A model generated the notes under the pieces. That model saw nothing but the letters and a program-made list of their open reading frames with translations. It ran no database searches and was not told the DNA's origin. A DNA stretch of 64,000 nt from Dichetophora obliterata (taxonomy: Eukaryota; Arthropoda; Insecta; Diptera; Sciomyzidae), in the NCBI GenBank assembly GCA_963920525.1, contig OY986438.1, positions 184,634,888 to 184,698,887 on the forward strand, in the 5' to 3' direction. Each line of letters begins with the position of its first letter. Position 1 is the stretch's first letter. A program made the position numbers and the translations under genes. This document shows positions 24,447-36,403 of this stretch, piece after piece.

Positions 24447-25740
24447 ATTACCCATTACCCATTACGCATTGCCCATTACCAATTACCAATTGCCGATAAC
24501 CCATTACCAATTACCCATTACCTATTACCCATTACCTATTACCATTAACTACTACCATTAACCCATTACCAAGTACCCATTAGCCATTACCAATTGCCCA
24601 TTACCCATTACCAATTACCCATTACGCATTACCTATTACCCATTACCTATTACCACTAACTACTACCGTTAACCCATTACCAATTACCCATTACCCATTG
24701 GCAATTGCCTATTACCAATTACCCATTACGAATTACCTTTTACCCATTACCTATTACCATTAACTATCAATTATTAAGTTTAACTATCAATTTTTGGCTT
24801 CAGTACCTATAACACTTTAATATTACTTGCAATAGAGATTATAAAATCGAAAATGATAGTATCGAACGCATAAAATTAACCAAAATGTTTTGCGTTACCA
24901 CAATAAATCAAATTATATACGAATGCATAGTTTTTATTTTGTACAATGTGTTGTTAATATTTTTATATTTTAATTAAATGAGTGATGCAAGAAGTTTTAA
25001 CCAAAAGTTTCGGCTAGTTTCGGCTATTCGGCCATATTCAGGCCCATTACCCATTACGCATAGCCCATTACCAATTACCCATTACCCATTATCAATTGCC
25101 CATTACCCATTACGCATTGCCCATTACAAATTACCCATTACCAATTGCCCATTACCCATTACCAATTACCCATTACGCATTACGCATTACCTATTACCCA
25201 TTACCTGCTACCATTAACTCATTACCAATTACCCATTAGAAATTACCCATTACGCATTACCTATTACCCATTACCTATTACCATTAACTATCAATTATTA
25301 AGTTTAACTATCAATTTTTGGCTTTAATGACCTATAACACTTTAATATTAATTGCAATAGAGATTATAAAATCGAAAATGATAGCTTCGAACTCATAAAA
25401 TTAACCAAAATGTTTTGCGTTAACACAATAAAACAAATTATAGACGAATGCATAATTTTTATTTTGAACAATGTGTTGTTAATATTTTTATATTTGAATT
25501 AAATGACTGATGCATTAAGTTTTTACCAAAAATTACCATTAGCCATTACCCATTACGCATTACTCATTATCCATTACACATTGCCTATAACCAATTACCC
25601 ATTACCAATTGCCCATTACCCATTACCAATTTCCCATTACTCATTACCCATTACCCATGACCGATTAGTCATTACCCATTACCCGCTACTCATTGCCAAT
25701 AACTTATTACCCATTACCTATTACCATTACAATTATCATG
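24175..25740. repeat. Higher-order repeat: ~270-bp unit plus CCCATTA block, three copies
   Basis: Three tandem units start with 'agtttaactatcaatttttggctt' at about 24175, 24776 and 25308. Each has ~270 bp of closely matching sequence (including 'aaccaaaatgttttgcgtta') ending, in the first two, with the inverted CCGAAA tract 'gtttcggct' and 'ggccatattcaggcc', then a CCCATTA block (24446-24770, 25043-25292, 25532-25735). Unit lengths are roughly 600, 530 and 430 bp because satellite blocks differ and the third unit lacks the CGGCT tract. The order implies amplification of element plus satellite as one module. Confidence 0.85.
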
Positions 25741-28700
25741 ATCCTTTCTGAATTTTAATTAATATTTTCTGAATAATTTTTCTTCTGAATTACAAATGGA
25801 AATAAATACTTCCGTGCATCCAAATTTACAACTGCTTGACCACCTCATCCGATGCTATCACTGACTTTTCATTTTGAAATCATCTTTAAAACTTACAGAA
25901 AGAATTTCTATAAAGAATAATCTTTATATATATTTATGAAATCTATTGCACTTACCTCATCTTTGTTGCATTGAAAATGCAGAGCAAAGTTTTATGGGGA
26001 ACGATAAAGCATAGCATAAAATCTTCTACGGAAATATAAAATAATATTTGCTGATCCCACAGCGAATCACTGAAACTTCAACTTGGTTCAAGAATAATAG
26101 AAAAAGTTGTAAAGAACCCTAATCAGTAGTAAACAATGCAAAACTTGCAAAAGTAACAGCTAAGAGCAGATAACAGAAAAAAACATAGAAAATAGTAAAT
26201 GCGTTTTTGTTGTTGGTGTTGTTGATGATGATACATCCGCCAGTGTAACATAAACTTGGCTATTAAATTGCAAAATGTGGACAAACAGAACAAGAAGGTG
26301 AAAGAAGAAGAAAAAGAAGGATAGCCAGCAACTTGAACTGTTTAGTCATAATTACTACTATTTTTCTTATTTTTACCGCTGCCGATTTTTGCGCCTTCGA
26401 TGCGGTGTTGACTAAAAGTTGGTCGTTTTCTTTCACGATTTTTATTGCAAAACGCACTAATTGTGATTTTATGTAGTGGTTGTTTGTAATTCTACTTTAC
26501 ACTTGTATACCTTTACGGCTAGAGCAAAGCAGGTTTTGAACCTGGAGAGCTTAAGAAACATAGAGCAAGGAGTAATAATGGCTATTTTACTTTAGATCCT
26601 TTTCAAGTTTTTAGTTTTATTTTGAGTTTGCGAGTGTCGGTGGAGTGTGTGTTGAGGTTGGAAAATAAAGAATACTTACTATATAAATATAATAATTGCA
26701 CTTGATGTTTCGCTTTTGTATTCTCAGCATGTTTATGACCGCTAACTATTTATTATTAGCTCTTTTCCTGTTGTTGTTTTTATTGTTGTTATGTTATGTT
26801 CTCTATGAATATTTATGAACATTATTTAGTTGTTGTGTTGTATTTTTTTGTTGTTTGTTTACCGTAGTTGTTGTTGTTGATGTTTAGTATCTGATGGTAC
26901 GCTTTGATGCAATTATTATTTAATCAACGTTGTTGTCTGGTTGTTGCTACTTGCTATCTCCTTCTCTCTCTCTCTCTCTCACCATCTCGCATCTTTATTT
27001 ATTGGCTCTTTGTTGAGTGCTAATGAAGTAAAAGTGTTCTATTCGATTGTAGCCTGCTACTATACTTGCAACACAATCCAGCCACTCTTCTAATTTGCTT
27101 CTTGTGCTTGGCGCTTAATGACCATAAATTGCTGTATCGATCCTGCATGTTTTTGTTTTGTATTCTATACTGTGTCTGCCTCGTGGTTATGAGTTTTGAT
27201 AACGTATAACTTTTAAATACCGCGCACCGGAAGTCGTCTAATTTTGTGGCGCGCTGAAAATTAATGATTCAATTGAAAGTTGGTACCTTCTAATAACTTG
27301 GACGTTGTTATGCCAGATTTATGTTTTTGTTGTTCTTTTCTTTGTTTTTGTTTTTTTGTTTTTTTTTTTTGTTTTGTTGTTATTCCAAGCAGGTTTGATA
27401 TTTAGTATTTCCTTGGAATTTTCCTGGGTGTGGCATAATGGTGCGTTTGAAAATAAATGTAGCAGAAATAATTGAATTAATGTTTGATGCTACTGGGATT
27501 TTTTTATTCATTGTTAATTTTTTGTTTCATTATGTTGCTGATTCCTACATGAATGTAACAAATTTATTTCATTTCATTTCACTCAAAAGAATAATCTTTT
27601 TTTCCATCGGAATCAATACATGCATATTAATAATTTGGGTATTTTTTTCTGCAAAATGGTTTTTTGTTGAAAATTTACAAAAACTCTTCGAGTGAATTCT
27701 GACAATATTTGTCTTGCACTGTTCGGGTTTTTGTTTCTATTATTTTTTTTTCTAACTACACTTTTCAGAGTTACGAAAGAAGTCAAGTATCTGTATGCCT
27801 CAGCGGAACTATCACTGCCGCTAACGCACAGTCTTTATTTAGGCAGTAAAAAGAAAATGCAAATATTTATTCTGGAAATACATACATACCTATACATACT
27901 AAAAAAACAGACTTCTTTGAAGGGTTCGTTTTCACTATCAAAAATTCAAGGGTCAGCTGTTGATAGATAAAAAATTTATGTAGAGATAAGTTTTTCCAAG
28001 GCGACTTCCGAAATACCTTGCCAATGATATAAAGCAAATATCAACCGAAAAGTTGAATTTTGAAGTGTGATAAGAGTGAAGAAAAGATTTAAAAATTCAA
28101 AGGCTTGAAACGAATTGCGCATATTGAAACAAAAAAAAACGAGGTAAAAGCAAATGATCAAGCTTATCTTATGAATTAAGATAAATTAGATGGCTTAGAA
28201 CTTAAGGGTGTTTTTTATAGGTACAGAATTTTTGACAAGGATATCTGTCAACAGACGCTGGGACTGAGTGAGAATAAGGTGCAAAAGCCTCTCAAAGGAT
28301 TCGAAATTTGAAAATATTTCCTTTGTATGCTCTTTTACTTTTACTTTTACTTAATTTTATCAAAACTTATATCATTGCAACGAAAAATTGCTCCAAATAC
28401 ACAAAAAGAAAGAACTTACTTAATTTTTTTCCAAAATCATGGCGGTGTTCACTAAAAACAGCAAGAAAGCGATAGAATTTCAGCTTACTTTAAAATTATA
28501 TCAAAAATACACTTCCAACACAAAAAGTAAACAAACAACAGCTGATAGTGTTGCCAACATTTCAAAGCATCACATTATTTGTGGATTTCCCAACATCGTT
28601 TTGAAAAAAAAAATAATCAATCACATTCTTTATCTTACCATATTGTAACGTTGTAAGCAGAAACCTTCCTTCTATTCTCTATATAAAAAGCACAGATAAA

Positions 28701-28761
28701 AAGAATTAGTATAACTTGGATCGAAGCGGTGTAGTCGTATTCAAGTTAAGAAAATGAAAAC
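25741..28761. other. AT-rich host-like DNA, no gene
   Basis: Three kilobases with only short, AT-driven open frames. It contains a (CT)n run at 26959-26980, many GTTGTT tracts, and between 26500 and 27300 a slightly GC-richer stretch typical of fly regulatory or intronic DNA. I saw no splice-supported exon or transposon ends. Confidence 0.4.
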
Positions 28762-29289
28762 TTAAGGGGATGGTACTGTTTTCAAAAAATGTTGCGACAT
28801 TTTTTTATATATATTTTTTTTTCTGAATGTACAACGTTTCAAGGGTATTTTGTAAAAATTTCAAGTAAATCGTGCTAAAACTAACGAAGATACAGCGTTT
28901 CAAGTGAGCGAACCTAATGCTCGATACATACAGTGTTGCGCAAAATAATAGCAACAAAATCGGTACGCTGCTACAAAATCGTGTATCTTTTTAAATATAA
29001 GGGGCACACAAAAATGATTATAGAAACCAAAGCATATATTCATACATTATATTAAAGACAAATCATATTCCAATTTGGTTTTTTTTTCTGTATAAAATTT
29101 AAAATTAATGTGACTGCATTCAGTTTGTCTGAGAGCAAAACAAAAGCAACATAATTAATATTTTGTGTAAGATCCATTATTCTTGATAACCGCTGCACAT
29201 CTGAGCGGCATCGACTCTATTTAAGTAGATATATAGGTATTAGTATATTTTCCCAATTAAGTTTCAGCGCTTCATACAGTGCAGTCTTA

Positions 29290-30236
29290 TTGGAAAACGT
29301 TTGACCAGAAACTTTTACCTTCAAAATCCCAAAAAGATTTTCAATGGAGTTCAAGTCATTGTGACTGTGCCGGCTAATCAAGGACTTGAATCCCATTGCC
29401 TCTAATGTAATCTTTGATGTGCTTTGAAGTGTGCTTCGGGCCGTAATCGGGCTGAAACGTTCACTGAAGCGACATATTCCACTCTGAATGCGGTCGCATC
29501 TTGCTTTCTAAAATGTCATTATATACAAATCGATTCATAGTTCCATCGATTTTTTGAAATGGTTCAACTTCATTATAGGAAAAACAAGTCCAGACCATAA
29601 TGCCATCGCCGCCGTGTTTAAAATTTATTTTGCAGGTTCGGGCTTCAAGTCGTGTACCTGGGTGGCGCCGTACCGTGCACATCCCATCTGAATTAATCAA
29701 GTTGAACTTTGATTCATCGCTAAAAAAACTTTTTTCGATTTTTGAACGGTCCAATTTAGGTGCTCTTTTGGAAGACTGAGTCTAAAAAACAATAAATTAC
29801 AACTAGTTGTCACAATTTCAGACAGAATTGTTTAAATTGTAACAACTCACCTTGTTTTTTATACTTAGCTGTAAGCAAAGTTTTCTCTGCCGGTCTGTAA
29901 CTTCTTTAATCGTTCTCAACGGCTCGTCTTCAAACAGTGCTGTGGTGGATGTCTAAATTAAGTGTCCGAACAACCTATTTGGATGTGGCAAATGCATTTC
30001 GTTTGAACACACCACAAATGTTCCTGTCATCACGCAGCGATGTTTTCCGCGGTCGCCCTCTTTAATGTACCGTTGTTACGTCTTTTGTGAAGGCATATTT
30101 CTTTATTAATCTGCAAACTATTTACCGATTAATATCAAACTGTTTCACGTTAGATATTTTTGCAAATTTTCTTTTTTATATTCGGAAATAATTTGTAATT
30201 TAAGAGCTTCACAGTATTTAAAACGTGCCATTATAA
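29290..30236 (-). pseudogene. Tc1-like transposase relic
   Basis: It begins near 30236 with an ATG and an HTH-like start (MARFKYCEALKLQIISEYKK), then an AT-hook-type RGRPRKT patch, followed by stops. The best preserved part is 29461-29754, with FFSDESKFNLINSDG (first catalytic Asp), RRHPGTRLEAR and GGDGIMVWTCFSY, all standard Tc1 landmarks. After a frameshift near 29460 the second Asp region (PKHTSK-like) and the SxDLNxIENLFGILK region with the catalytic Glu can still be followed to about 29290. Several stops and shifts make it nonfunctional. The cut-and-paste transposase would have acted on the ends at 28931 and 30966. Confidence 0.85.
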
Positions 30237-30444
30237 ATGGAACAGTCAATGTCACAACTAGCACAAGAAAAACTAAACTTAAATGTTTATGACTTACAAA
30301 CAACACGTGCTTTACAATAACGGACTTTTACCAATAATTCTTCGAACTTCTGTTCTCTTTTTACATTTTTCTAGTTTTGTTGCTTTTGTTTTGCTCACAG
30401 ACAAATTGAATGTAGTCACATAAATTTTAAATTAAAGCATAGTA

Positions 30445-30791
30445 CTCTGTTAAGGTTCATGTGAAATTCCACTCAAATCTCCATATAAAAAGTGACAGCT
30501 GCGAAACAAGCGTGGAAATTTTCACAACATGTTCGCCAGAGCAGTAATCTGTTCCGCTGCGTGAAATTATTGCAACATGTTTCTGAGCAACATTTTTTCA
30601 CGACAATTTAATTGTACTGCCTATTTATTTTGAAGTGAAAAGTGAGAGATCATATGAAATCTGCCAACTTATTTTCTGAGTCTCTTTGAGAAACGTTGCC
30701 ATAGGAATTCTTCGCAACAAACTTTAAGTCAGAAATATCACGCAACAAATAAATAGATGTTGCCAGCGAAATTTCACGGAAACGAACAGAG
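30445..30791. mobile_element. MITE inside the Tc1-like relic
   Basis: CTCTGTTAAGGTTCATGTGAAATT at the left is matched by inverted AATTTCACGGAAACGAACAGAG at the right; TA flanks both. The wider flank reads AGTACT on both sides, so a longer duplication cannot be excluded. The interior has repeated 'gcaacat' and 'gcgaaattt' phrases and no coding capacity. Confidence 0.65.
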
Positions 30792-30989
30792 TACTAGGCT
30801 TTAATAAAAAAAACAAAACCAAATTTGAATTTTATTTGTGTTATATATGATGTATGAGTATATGCTTTGATTCCTTTTATCATTTTTGTGTGTCCCCAAT
30901 ACTAAAAAAGATACACGATTTTGTTGCAGCGCACTTATTTTGTTGCTATTGTTTTGCGCAACACTGTACATGCATGACAACGTTGAATT

Positions 30990-31500
30990 ACACTAGGCGC
31001 CAAAATGCAAAAAATTTTCTGAGATCCACATTCGACTACACTTTTCTTATGGACTTTGGCCTGCTGAATACGAATATCACAATAAAAAATTTTCTATGGA
31101 TACTTTTTTGAGATATGACCTTTTGAAAATTTGTACCCTCTTTTCAGGATATAGTGTCATAAATATTAACCTATCTCGAGAACGGATTGACCAATTTCAA
31201 AAAGTGAAACACCAAATTAAAGATAATTAAACTACTTACAACTGTTTGTACTTACAAAATTTGTCATTTGACTCCGTAGTTTGGACGCTATCGAAAGAAA
31301 TTTCAAAATTTTTTTTTTAAAATCAAGTCGAATAATGTTTCAATAAACAAAAAAAAAATCAAAATTACAAAAAACTTCTCAGTTTTTCATTTTGTATATG
31401 AAGATAGTTTTTTGAAAAAAGAACGCAGTTCTTTTGAAGAAAATTCATGGTGGAGTAATGAAGTTATGGACCATTGAGTGAAGGTACTCAAATTCTACTT
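30990..31500. repeat. Left internal arm of the TTAA element
   Basis: Reverse-complementary, with moderate divergence, to 35260-35795. Shared stretches include 'cactaggcgcc', 'gagatatgaccttttgaaaat', 'aacctatctcgagaa' and 'atgaagttatggaccattgag'. Arms are ~520 bp with 3.8 kb between them. Confidence 0.75.
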
Positions 31501-33644
31501 TTTTGTGCTTTTTCCATTTGATGCCTGTTAATTTAATGTAAACACATTCGAATTTAATTTTTAATTAAAAACTTTAATTTTAAATGTAATATCTAAACAT
31601 ATACCTCTTAAAAAATACAGAACAACAAAAAAAATAAAAAGAAGACAAAAAGGAGAGGAAATAAGTCAGAGATGTTGAATTAGGGCAATTCCATTGTGAC
31701 GGGTGTGACCACATTCTCACATTTTTGCTTACAATTCGGATGTATTAAATTTCTTATTAAAAAGATGGCTTCAATTCCAAAGGTTGTTAAGTTTACAAAC
31801 GTAAAATTATAGGTGGACACTGATAAAACACGTTTTCTGCTCAGAATGACAATCACAAAACTGTAACGGGTGTGACCTTACACTTCTGAGCTTTTGAACA
31901 TTTATATCTTTCAGCATATATTGTGAAAAATTTTTCTTAAAATGCAGAAAAATATGTACCGCTAACATACACATAGACATATAATGATCGTGTTTAAACA
32001 ACATTTTCCTGGGAAGAGCTGTTAGAAAATATTTAAAAAGATGCACTTACTGTGATATGGAATAGAGAACTGTACACGGTGGCATTTTTGTGACCTATTG
32101 CGAATTTCTCCATATTTCTAGGAATTTACGTTCTGGCGCACATTGGTTCCAAACATGAAAAAGACGGCCAAAACCTTATATTTAAAGGTGTTTGAACAAC
32201 ATTTCTTACTTCAAATAACTATTTATGATAGATAAATAAAAAAGGGCGTTGCCAATTTTTTTTAAATTTTTTTATTTGTTTTAGATGCCTTTAAAGTTAA
32301 AAAAAAAATGTAACAAAAAAAATAGTCGTATTTTAAGTCAAGTTCAAACATTTGTTGTATTATTTGTATAAGTAATTTTAAATTTTTTATATTTTTATAT
32401 ATTGGATCGAAACTTAATTAATCAGAATAAAAGTAAAACTTTAAAAAATAATCATACTCATTTTTAATAAAAAACATTGAAAATGTACATTTTTTAAAAA
32501 ATTTGACTCCGTTAAAATGGAATAAACAAAAGTGTTTCCCCTTCCTTCCCCTTTAGATAGGTATTGGTTCCTTTGTGGGATATCTTATTATACTAATAAA
32601 AAAAAGTGGCTGCTCGAATGTGTTCGAATGTGAAATTTTTAAAAAAAACTAAAATGGTGTTGGAAACCACAATTTTTTTTTCTTAAAACCATTTATTTTT
32701 ATCTCTATTTATTTGTATTGTTATTAGACATACTAATGCGTTTAATATTATAAAATTTTTGTTTTAACATTAAAATTTAGAAATTACAAAAATTTTCATT
32801 ATCGAAGCTATCTAAGGAGGCATTTGTTTTCACTTTAATTTGTGTGCGATCGGCTGTGTTTTGAATTTTTTCACGCATTTTTTAAACTTTTTTTTGCCTG
32901 CGATCGATCGATTCTTTGAAAATGTATTGGAGTTTTTTTGGAGCTTATTTAATTTTTTTTTGTTTTTTTTGCTTATATCATGTGGGTGCTATTTCGTGAA
33001 GCCGCAATTTTTGAATATTTACTATACATTATGCATTTCAATTTGTGCTTTTTTTCACTATCTTATACGTGTAGGTGGAAGACCCGAAAATATCTTTGTC
33101 GGGAGACATACCAAAAAAAAACACATTTACCTCCCAATGTTTTACCTCTGTTAGAAGAATAGTTTTTTTTAACATAAATATAAAATAAACCAAAAAAAAA
33201 CTAGTGCTTCCATAAATTTTTTTATTGTTTGGACCTCAGATTCATTATAAAGATCATCTAAAAATTTATAAAAACTAAGGTTTTAGAAAAGCCGCCATTT
33301 TGAATTTCGGCTTTTTGACTTCAGATTCGTGATTAGCGACCCCGAAAACTTTCAGGGCACCAAATTTAAAATGCATAAAATAGTTATTAGAAAAGTTAGC
33401 ATGTTTCTAGCTGCCATTTTGAAGCCGCCATTTTGAATTTCGAATTTTTGACTTCAGATTGGTGATCAACGACCCCAAAAACCTTTACGGTAGTGTTTTT
33501 ATGCAGATTAGACAACTCCTTAAGGTCTTTTTTCAATTGTGTGGCGTCGCTAACCAATCACATTTTTGCAATTCTCAAAAGTACAGCTATTCAATAGTAG
33601 TTAGCTATTCAAAAAGTATAGTTTTATTATTGGCTGTAACAAAG
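31501..33644. other. Core of the TTAA element, noncoding
   Basis: AT-rich and without a recognisable gene. 'Gacgggtgtgacca' or close variants occur near 31699 and 31867, and a ~60-bp phrase with 'gccgccattttgaatttcg' is duplicated around 33295 and 33430. The same 'gccgccattttgaattt' phrase recurs in the other TTAA element at 45530, hinting at shared ancestry. Confidence 0.4.
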
Positions 33645-35195
33645 TAAGTAAACCAGCCAGAGGACCTTCGGGGAATCTGCCTGTCCCAAGCCAGGGAAAA
33701 AGGGTGAGGGTTTGTTATTGGATGGGTTTGTTATTGGCACGGCCTATGAACTGATCTCATAATAAGTTCATTCTTGAGGCACGGCTCTTGAATGTTCGTC
33801 TGATAACTGTAAAATAAAAAGGTTTACCTTGAGCCTTGGTTGTTGCTGCCAAATTCTTGGAGAAAGTATGGTTTTGATATTAAGTTATCATAACACCGTC
33901 ATCTGTAATATGCTTTCGATGGACGATCAATCCAACATAACTTGAAGAGCGGGGACAGTCATCCATCAATGATGAGGAGACCTGATCTATCGTTGTTCTG
34001 CAGACCTATCTTAGAATAAAGGTTATTATGTAGGAAACATTTAACCTTCGGACCGTTGTATAAGCCAATTGGTATACAACGGCTCATGCTTCTTAGTTTT
34101 CTGAAAAAGGCTTTTAATTAAGTCTTAATTAGGATAACGACGTTGCATAAGTAGGATTGAGGTTTACCCGGTTTTACTGAGAAACCTATGGTTATTTTTA
34201 ACCTAGTCATGTACAATTCGAGTGGCTGAAGGTGTCACAGTCAAATATAAATGTTCTGAGAACTTTTGGTCTGTAAGACGGGATGTTGAAAGGCCTTGTC
34301 AGGTGGAGCCTTGAGCCCAGGTATTGACTGTGGTTTGGGTTAGGCCCACGTGGGATATTCAAAACGCTCTGGCTGTGGTTAGGCCAGAAAGGCCGGTGTG
34401 AGTTACACTTAAGTTGAACTCGGGCTGGTGATTCCCTTAAATTACTAAGAGAATGATGGTAGATTGAATCTCGCTAATTTCAAACAGTAAATGTTAGGAA
34501 GGTAAGCAACTACCGGATCAATATACTGTGACCTTTGGAATTTGAGTACAGGCGACGGGGAAACCTAAATAGTCTGAGTTGTGTCCACTGAGATTGAGGA
34601 ACCTGATTGCATGAGTGACAGGCCTAGTATGTTGCCTTAATTTTTCATGTCAGAGAGTGATGACCTTTGATATGGATGTGATGATTTTGTAGCGGCCAAA
34701 ATATAATGGGTTGTATTATTGGTATTGATACTGAGATAACCCATGGTTATTAAAATAACCAAGTCATGTTTAAATTCGAGTGGCTGAATGAGTCACGGTC
34801 ATGAATAGTGTCTTTTTGACATCAGTATTGGGGGTTCTGTGGCATGTTGTTAGGGGAACCTTTCAAAGTGGTCTTTCTTGAATTCCGAAGGGGCGTTGGC
34901 CGACGCTTCATATTTGTCCCAAGCATTGGAGCACCGTTGAATTAAGCCTTCGCAGCAGGGGTCAACGTTAAAAACATAGTGGCTTTCTGACTGTACCAAA
35001 GTGTAAGCAACAACACGGGCATGGATCCAGGGGGACGGGGACATGATCCCCGCTAGAGATTTGCTTGTTTTTAACTGAAATTCATTAATAACACGTTCGC
35101 AAAAAGTTACTATACCCCGACCCGTTGAAACCGTGGGCGGGAGGTGGGCGTGTCTGTTTCAGATTAAAAAAAAACGAATAGATAAATAAATAAAT
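33645..35195 (+). mobile_element. Unidentified GC-richer segment with non-LTR-like tail
   Basis: A sharp change to more balanced composition at 'accagccagaggaccttcgg' and back to AT-rich after 'cagattaaaaaaaaacgaatag' plus three ATAA units near 35180, which resembles the 3' tail of a non-LTR retrotransposon. It holds a diverged internal duplication: 'cctatggttattt..aacctagtcatgt..attcgagtggctgaa..gtcac' near 34183 and again near 34742. A 64-codon minus frame (34850-35044) has a protein-like look, but no reverse transcriptase or endonuclease motif was found. Identity is unknown. Confidence 0.35.
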
Positions 35196-35259
35196 TTAAT
35201 AATAATCGGGTTCATTGAATTTGAAATATGTGCTTATAGAATAAAAAATATAATGCGGC

Positions 35260-35795
35260 ACAAAATGGAAAAAAGAACGAAAATGTAGAATTTTGGTACC
35301 TTCTCTCAATGGTCCATAACTTCATTTTTCTTCCATGAATTTTCTTCAAAAGTACTGCATTCTTTTCTTCAAAAACCTATCTTCACGTAAAAAATTGTAA
35401 GCCGAGAAGTTTTTTTAATTTCAATTTTTTTTTTTTTATTGAGACATTATTCGACTTGATTTTTTCCAAAAAACAAAAAATCAGGAATTTCTTTCAATAA
35501 CGTCAAAACTACTGATTTAAATGACAAACTTTGTTTGGAGCAGTTGTAACTAACGTACTTATCTTTAATTTGGTGTTTCATTTTTTTAAATTGGTCAATC
35601 CATTCTCGAGATAGGTTATATTTATGGGACTTTATTCTGGAAAAGGTGGAAAATTTTCAAAAGGTCATATCTCAAAAACTTATCCATAGAAAAAAATTTA
35701 ACTGCGATATTCGTATTAAGCATGCCAAGGGCCATAAGAAAAGTATAGTGGCATGTGGATCTCAAAAATGGTGGCGCCTAGTGTTATCATGAAGA
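35260..35795. repeat. Right internal arm of the TTAA element
   Basis: Inverse partner of 30990-31500; it ends at GGCGCCTAGTG, the mirror of CACTAGGCGCC at 30991. Confidence 0.75.
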
Positions 35796-35907
35796 TTTGC
35801 AGCTGCGCGGTTCGCTTCAAGTCCTTGTGCAATCTCCGACTTGTGTTATACTTTTATGTGTATTTTTAGGTATGTAAACTGAAGTTGTACATATTAAGGG
35901 TAAATCG

Positions 35908-36394
35908 CATGATACAAAGAGCTACAGGTAAAGTATTCCCGGCGCAACAAACAAAATTTACTGCGCACCTCGTCATCGGTGCTCGTCAAATGTGACACTT
36001 GATGAATACATTCAAAAGAAAATGTAGAAAAGTGACGAAGATAGCAAAATGAAAACGAACAAACAGTCAAAATTCTGTCAAGCACATCAAGCAACGTAGC
36101 CGCTTTTTGTGTAAATCGGTAAAAAGGGGAAAAAGCACCCCTACAATATATGCAAATTTTTCTTCACAAACAGTACTAAAAAATATATTTATTTTATTTT
36201 GGACATGTGCTTTATATATATATAATATTTATTTCATATCAGTAAAACAATTTTTCATAAGAAAATGTAGGCATTTTAAAATCTTTATACCCTATGAATA
36301 AATTGTGACTACGTTTTAACCAAGGAGCACCTTGCACGTCACAGCAAAGATGGCGGACATGCGCAATACTTTATCTGTAGTTCTTTGTATCATG
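35908..36394. mobile_element. MULE-like MITE with 9-bp duplication
   Basis: CATGATACAAAGAGCTACAG at the left and inverse CTGTAGTTCTTTGTATCATG at the right, extending through 'taaagtatt'. GGTAAATCG (35899-35907) and GGTAGATCG (36395-36403) form a 9-bp duplication with one difference, the length typical of Mutator-like elements. The 487-bp body has no defended gene; a 64-codon frame at 36107 looks random. Confidence 0.7.
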
Positions 36395-36403
36395 GGTAGA
36401 TCG

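Larger units (their letters stand above)
28931..30966 (-). mobile_element. Decayed Tc1-like transposon
   Basis: CAGTGTTGCGCAAAATAATA at the left and the inverse ending GTTTTGCGCAACACTG at the right, with TA at 28929-28930 and 30967-30968. It encodes a broken DD34E-type transposase on the minus strand and carries a 347-bp MITE at 30445-30791 in its 3'-side noncoding region. The insertion interrupts the left inner arm of the TTAA element. Confidence 0.85.

Noticed and set aside
21362..25740. CCCATTA/TAATGGG as an internal telomere-like repeat
   Set aside because: Flies of this type do not use a simple telomerase repeat, and the unit is 7 bp and degenerate; a local satellite explains it.
21443..25751. 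Frames with repeating P-I-T-H-Y and similar peptides
   Set aside because: They are translations of the CCCATTA satellite (7-bp unit, heptapeptide period) without any unique coding sequence.
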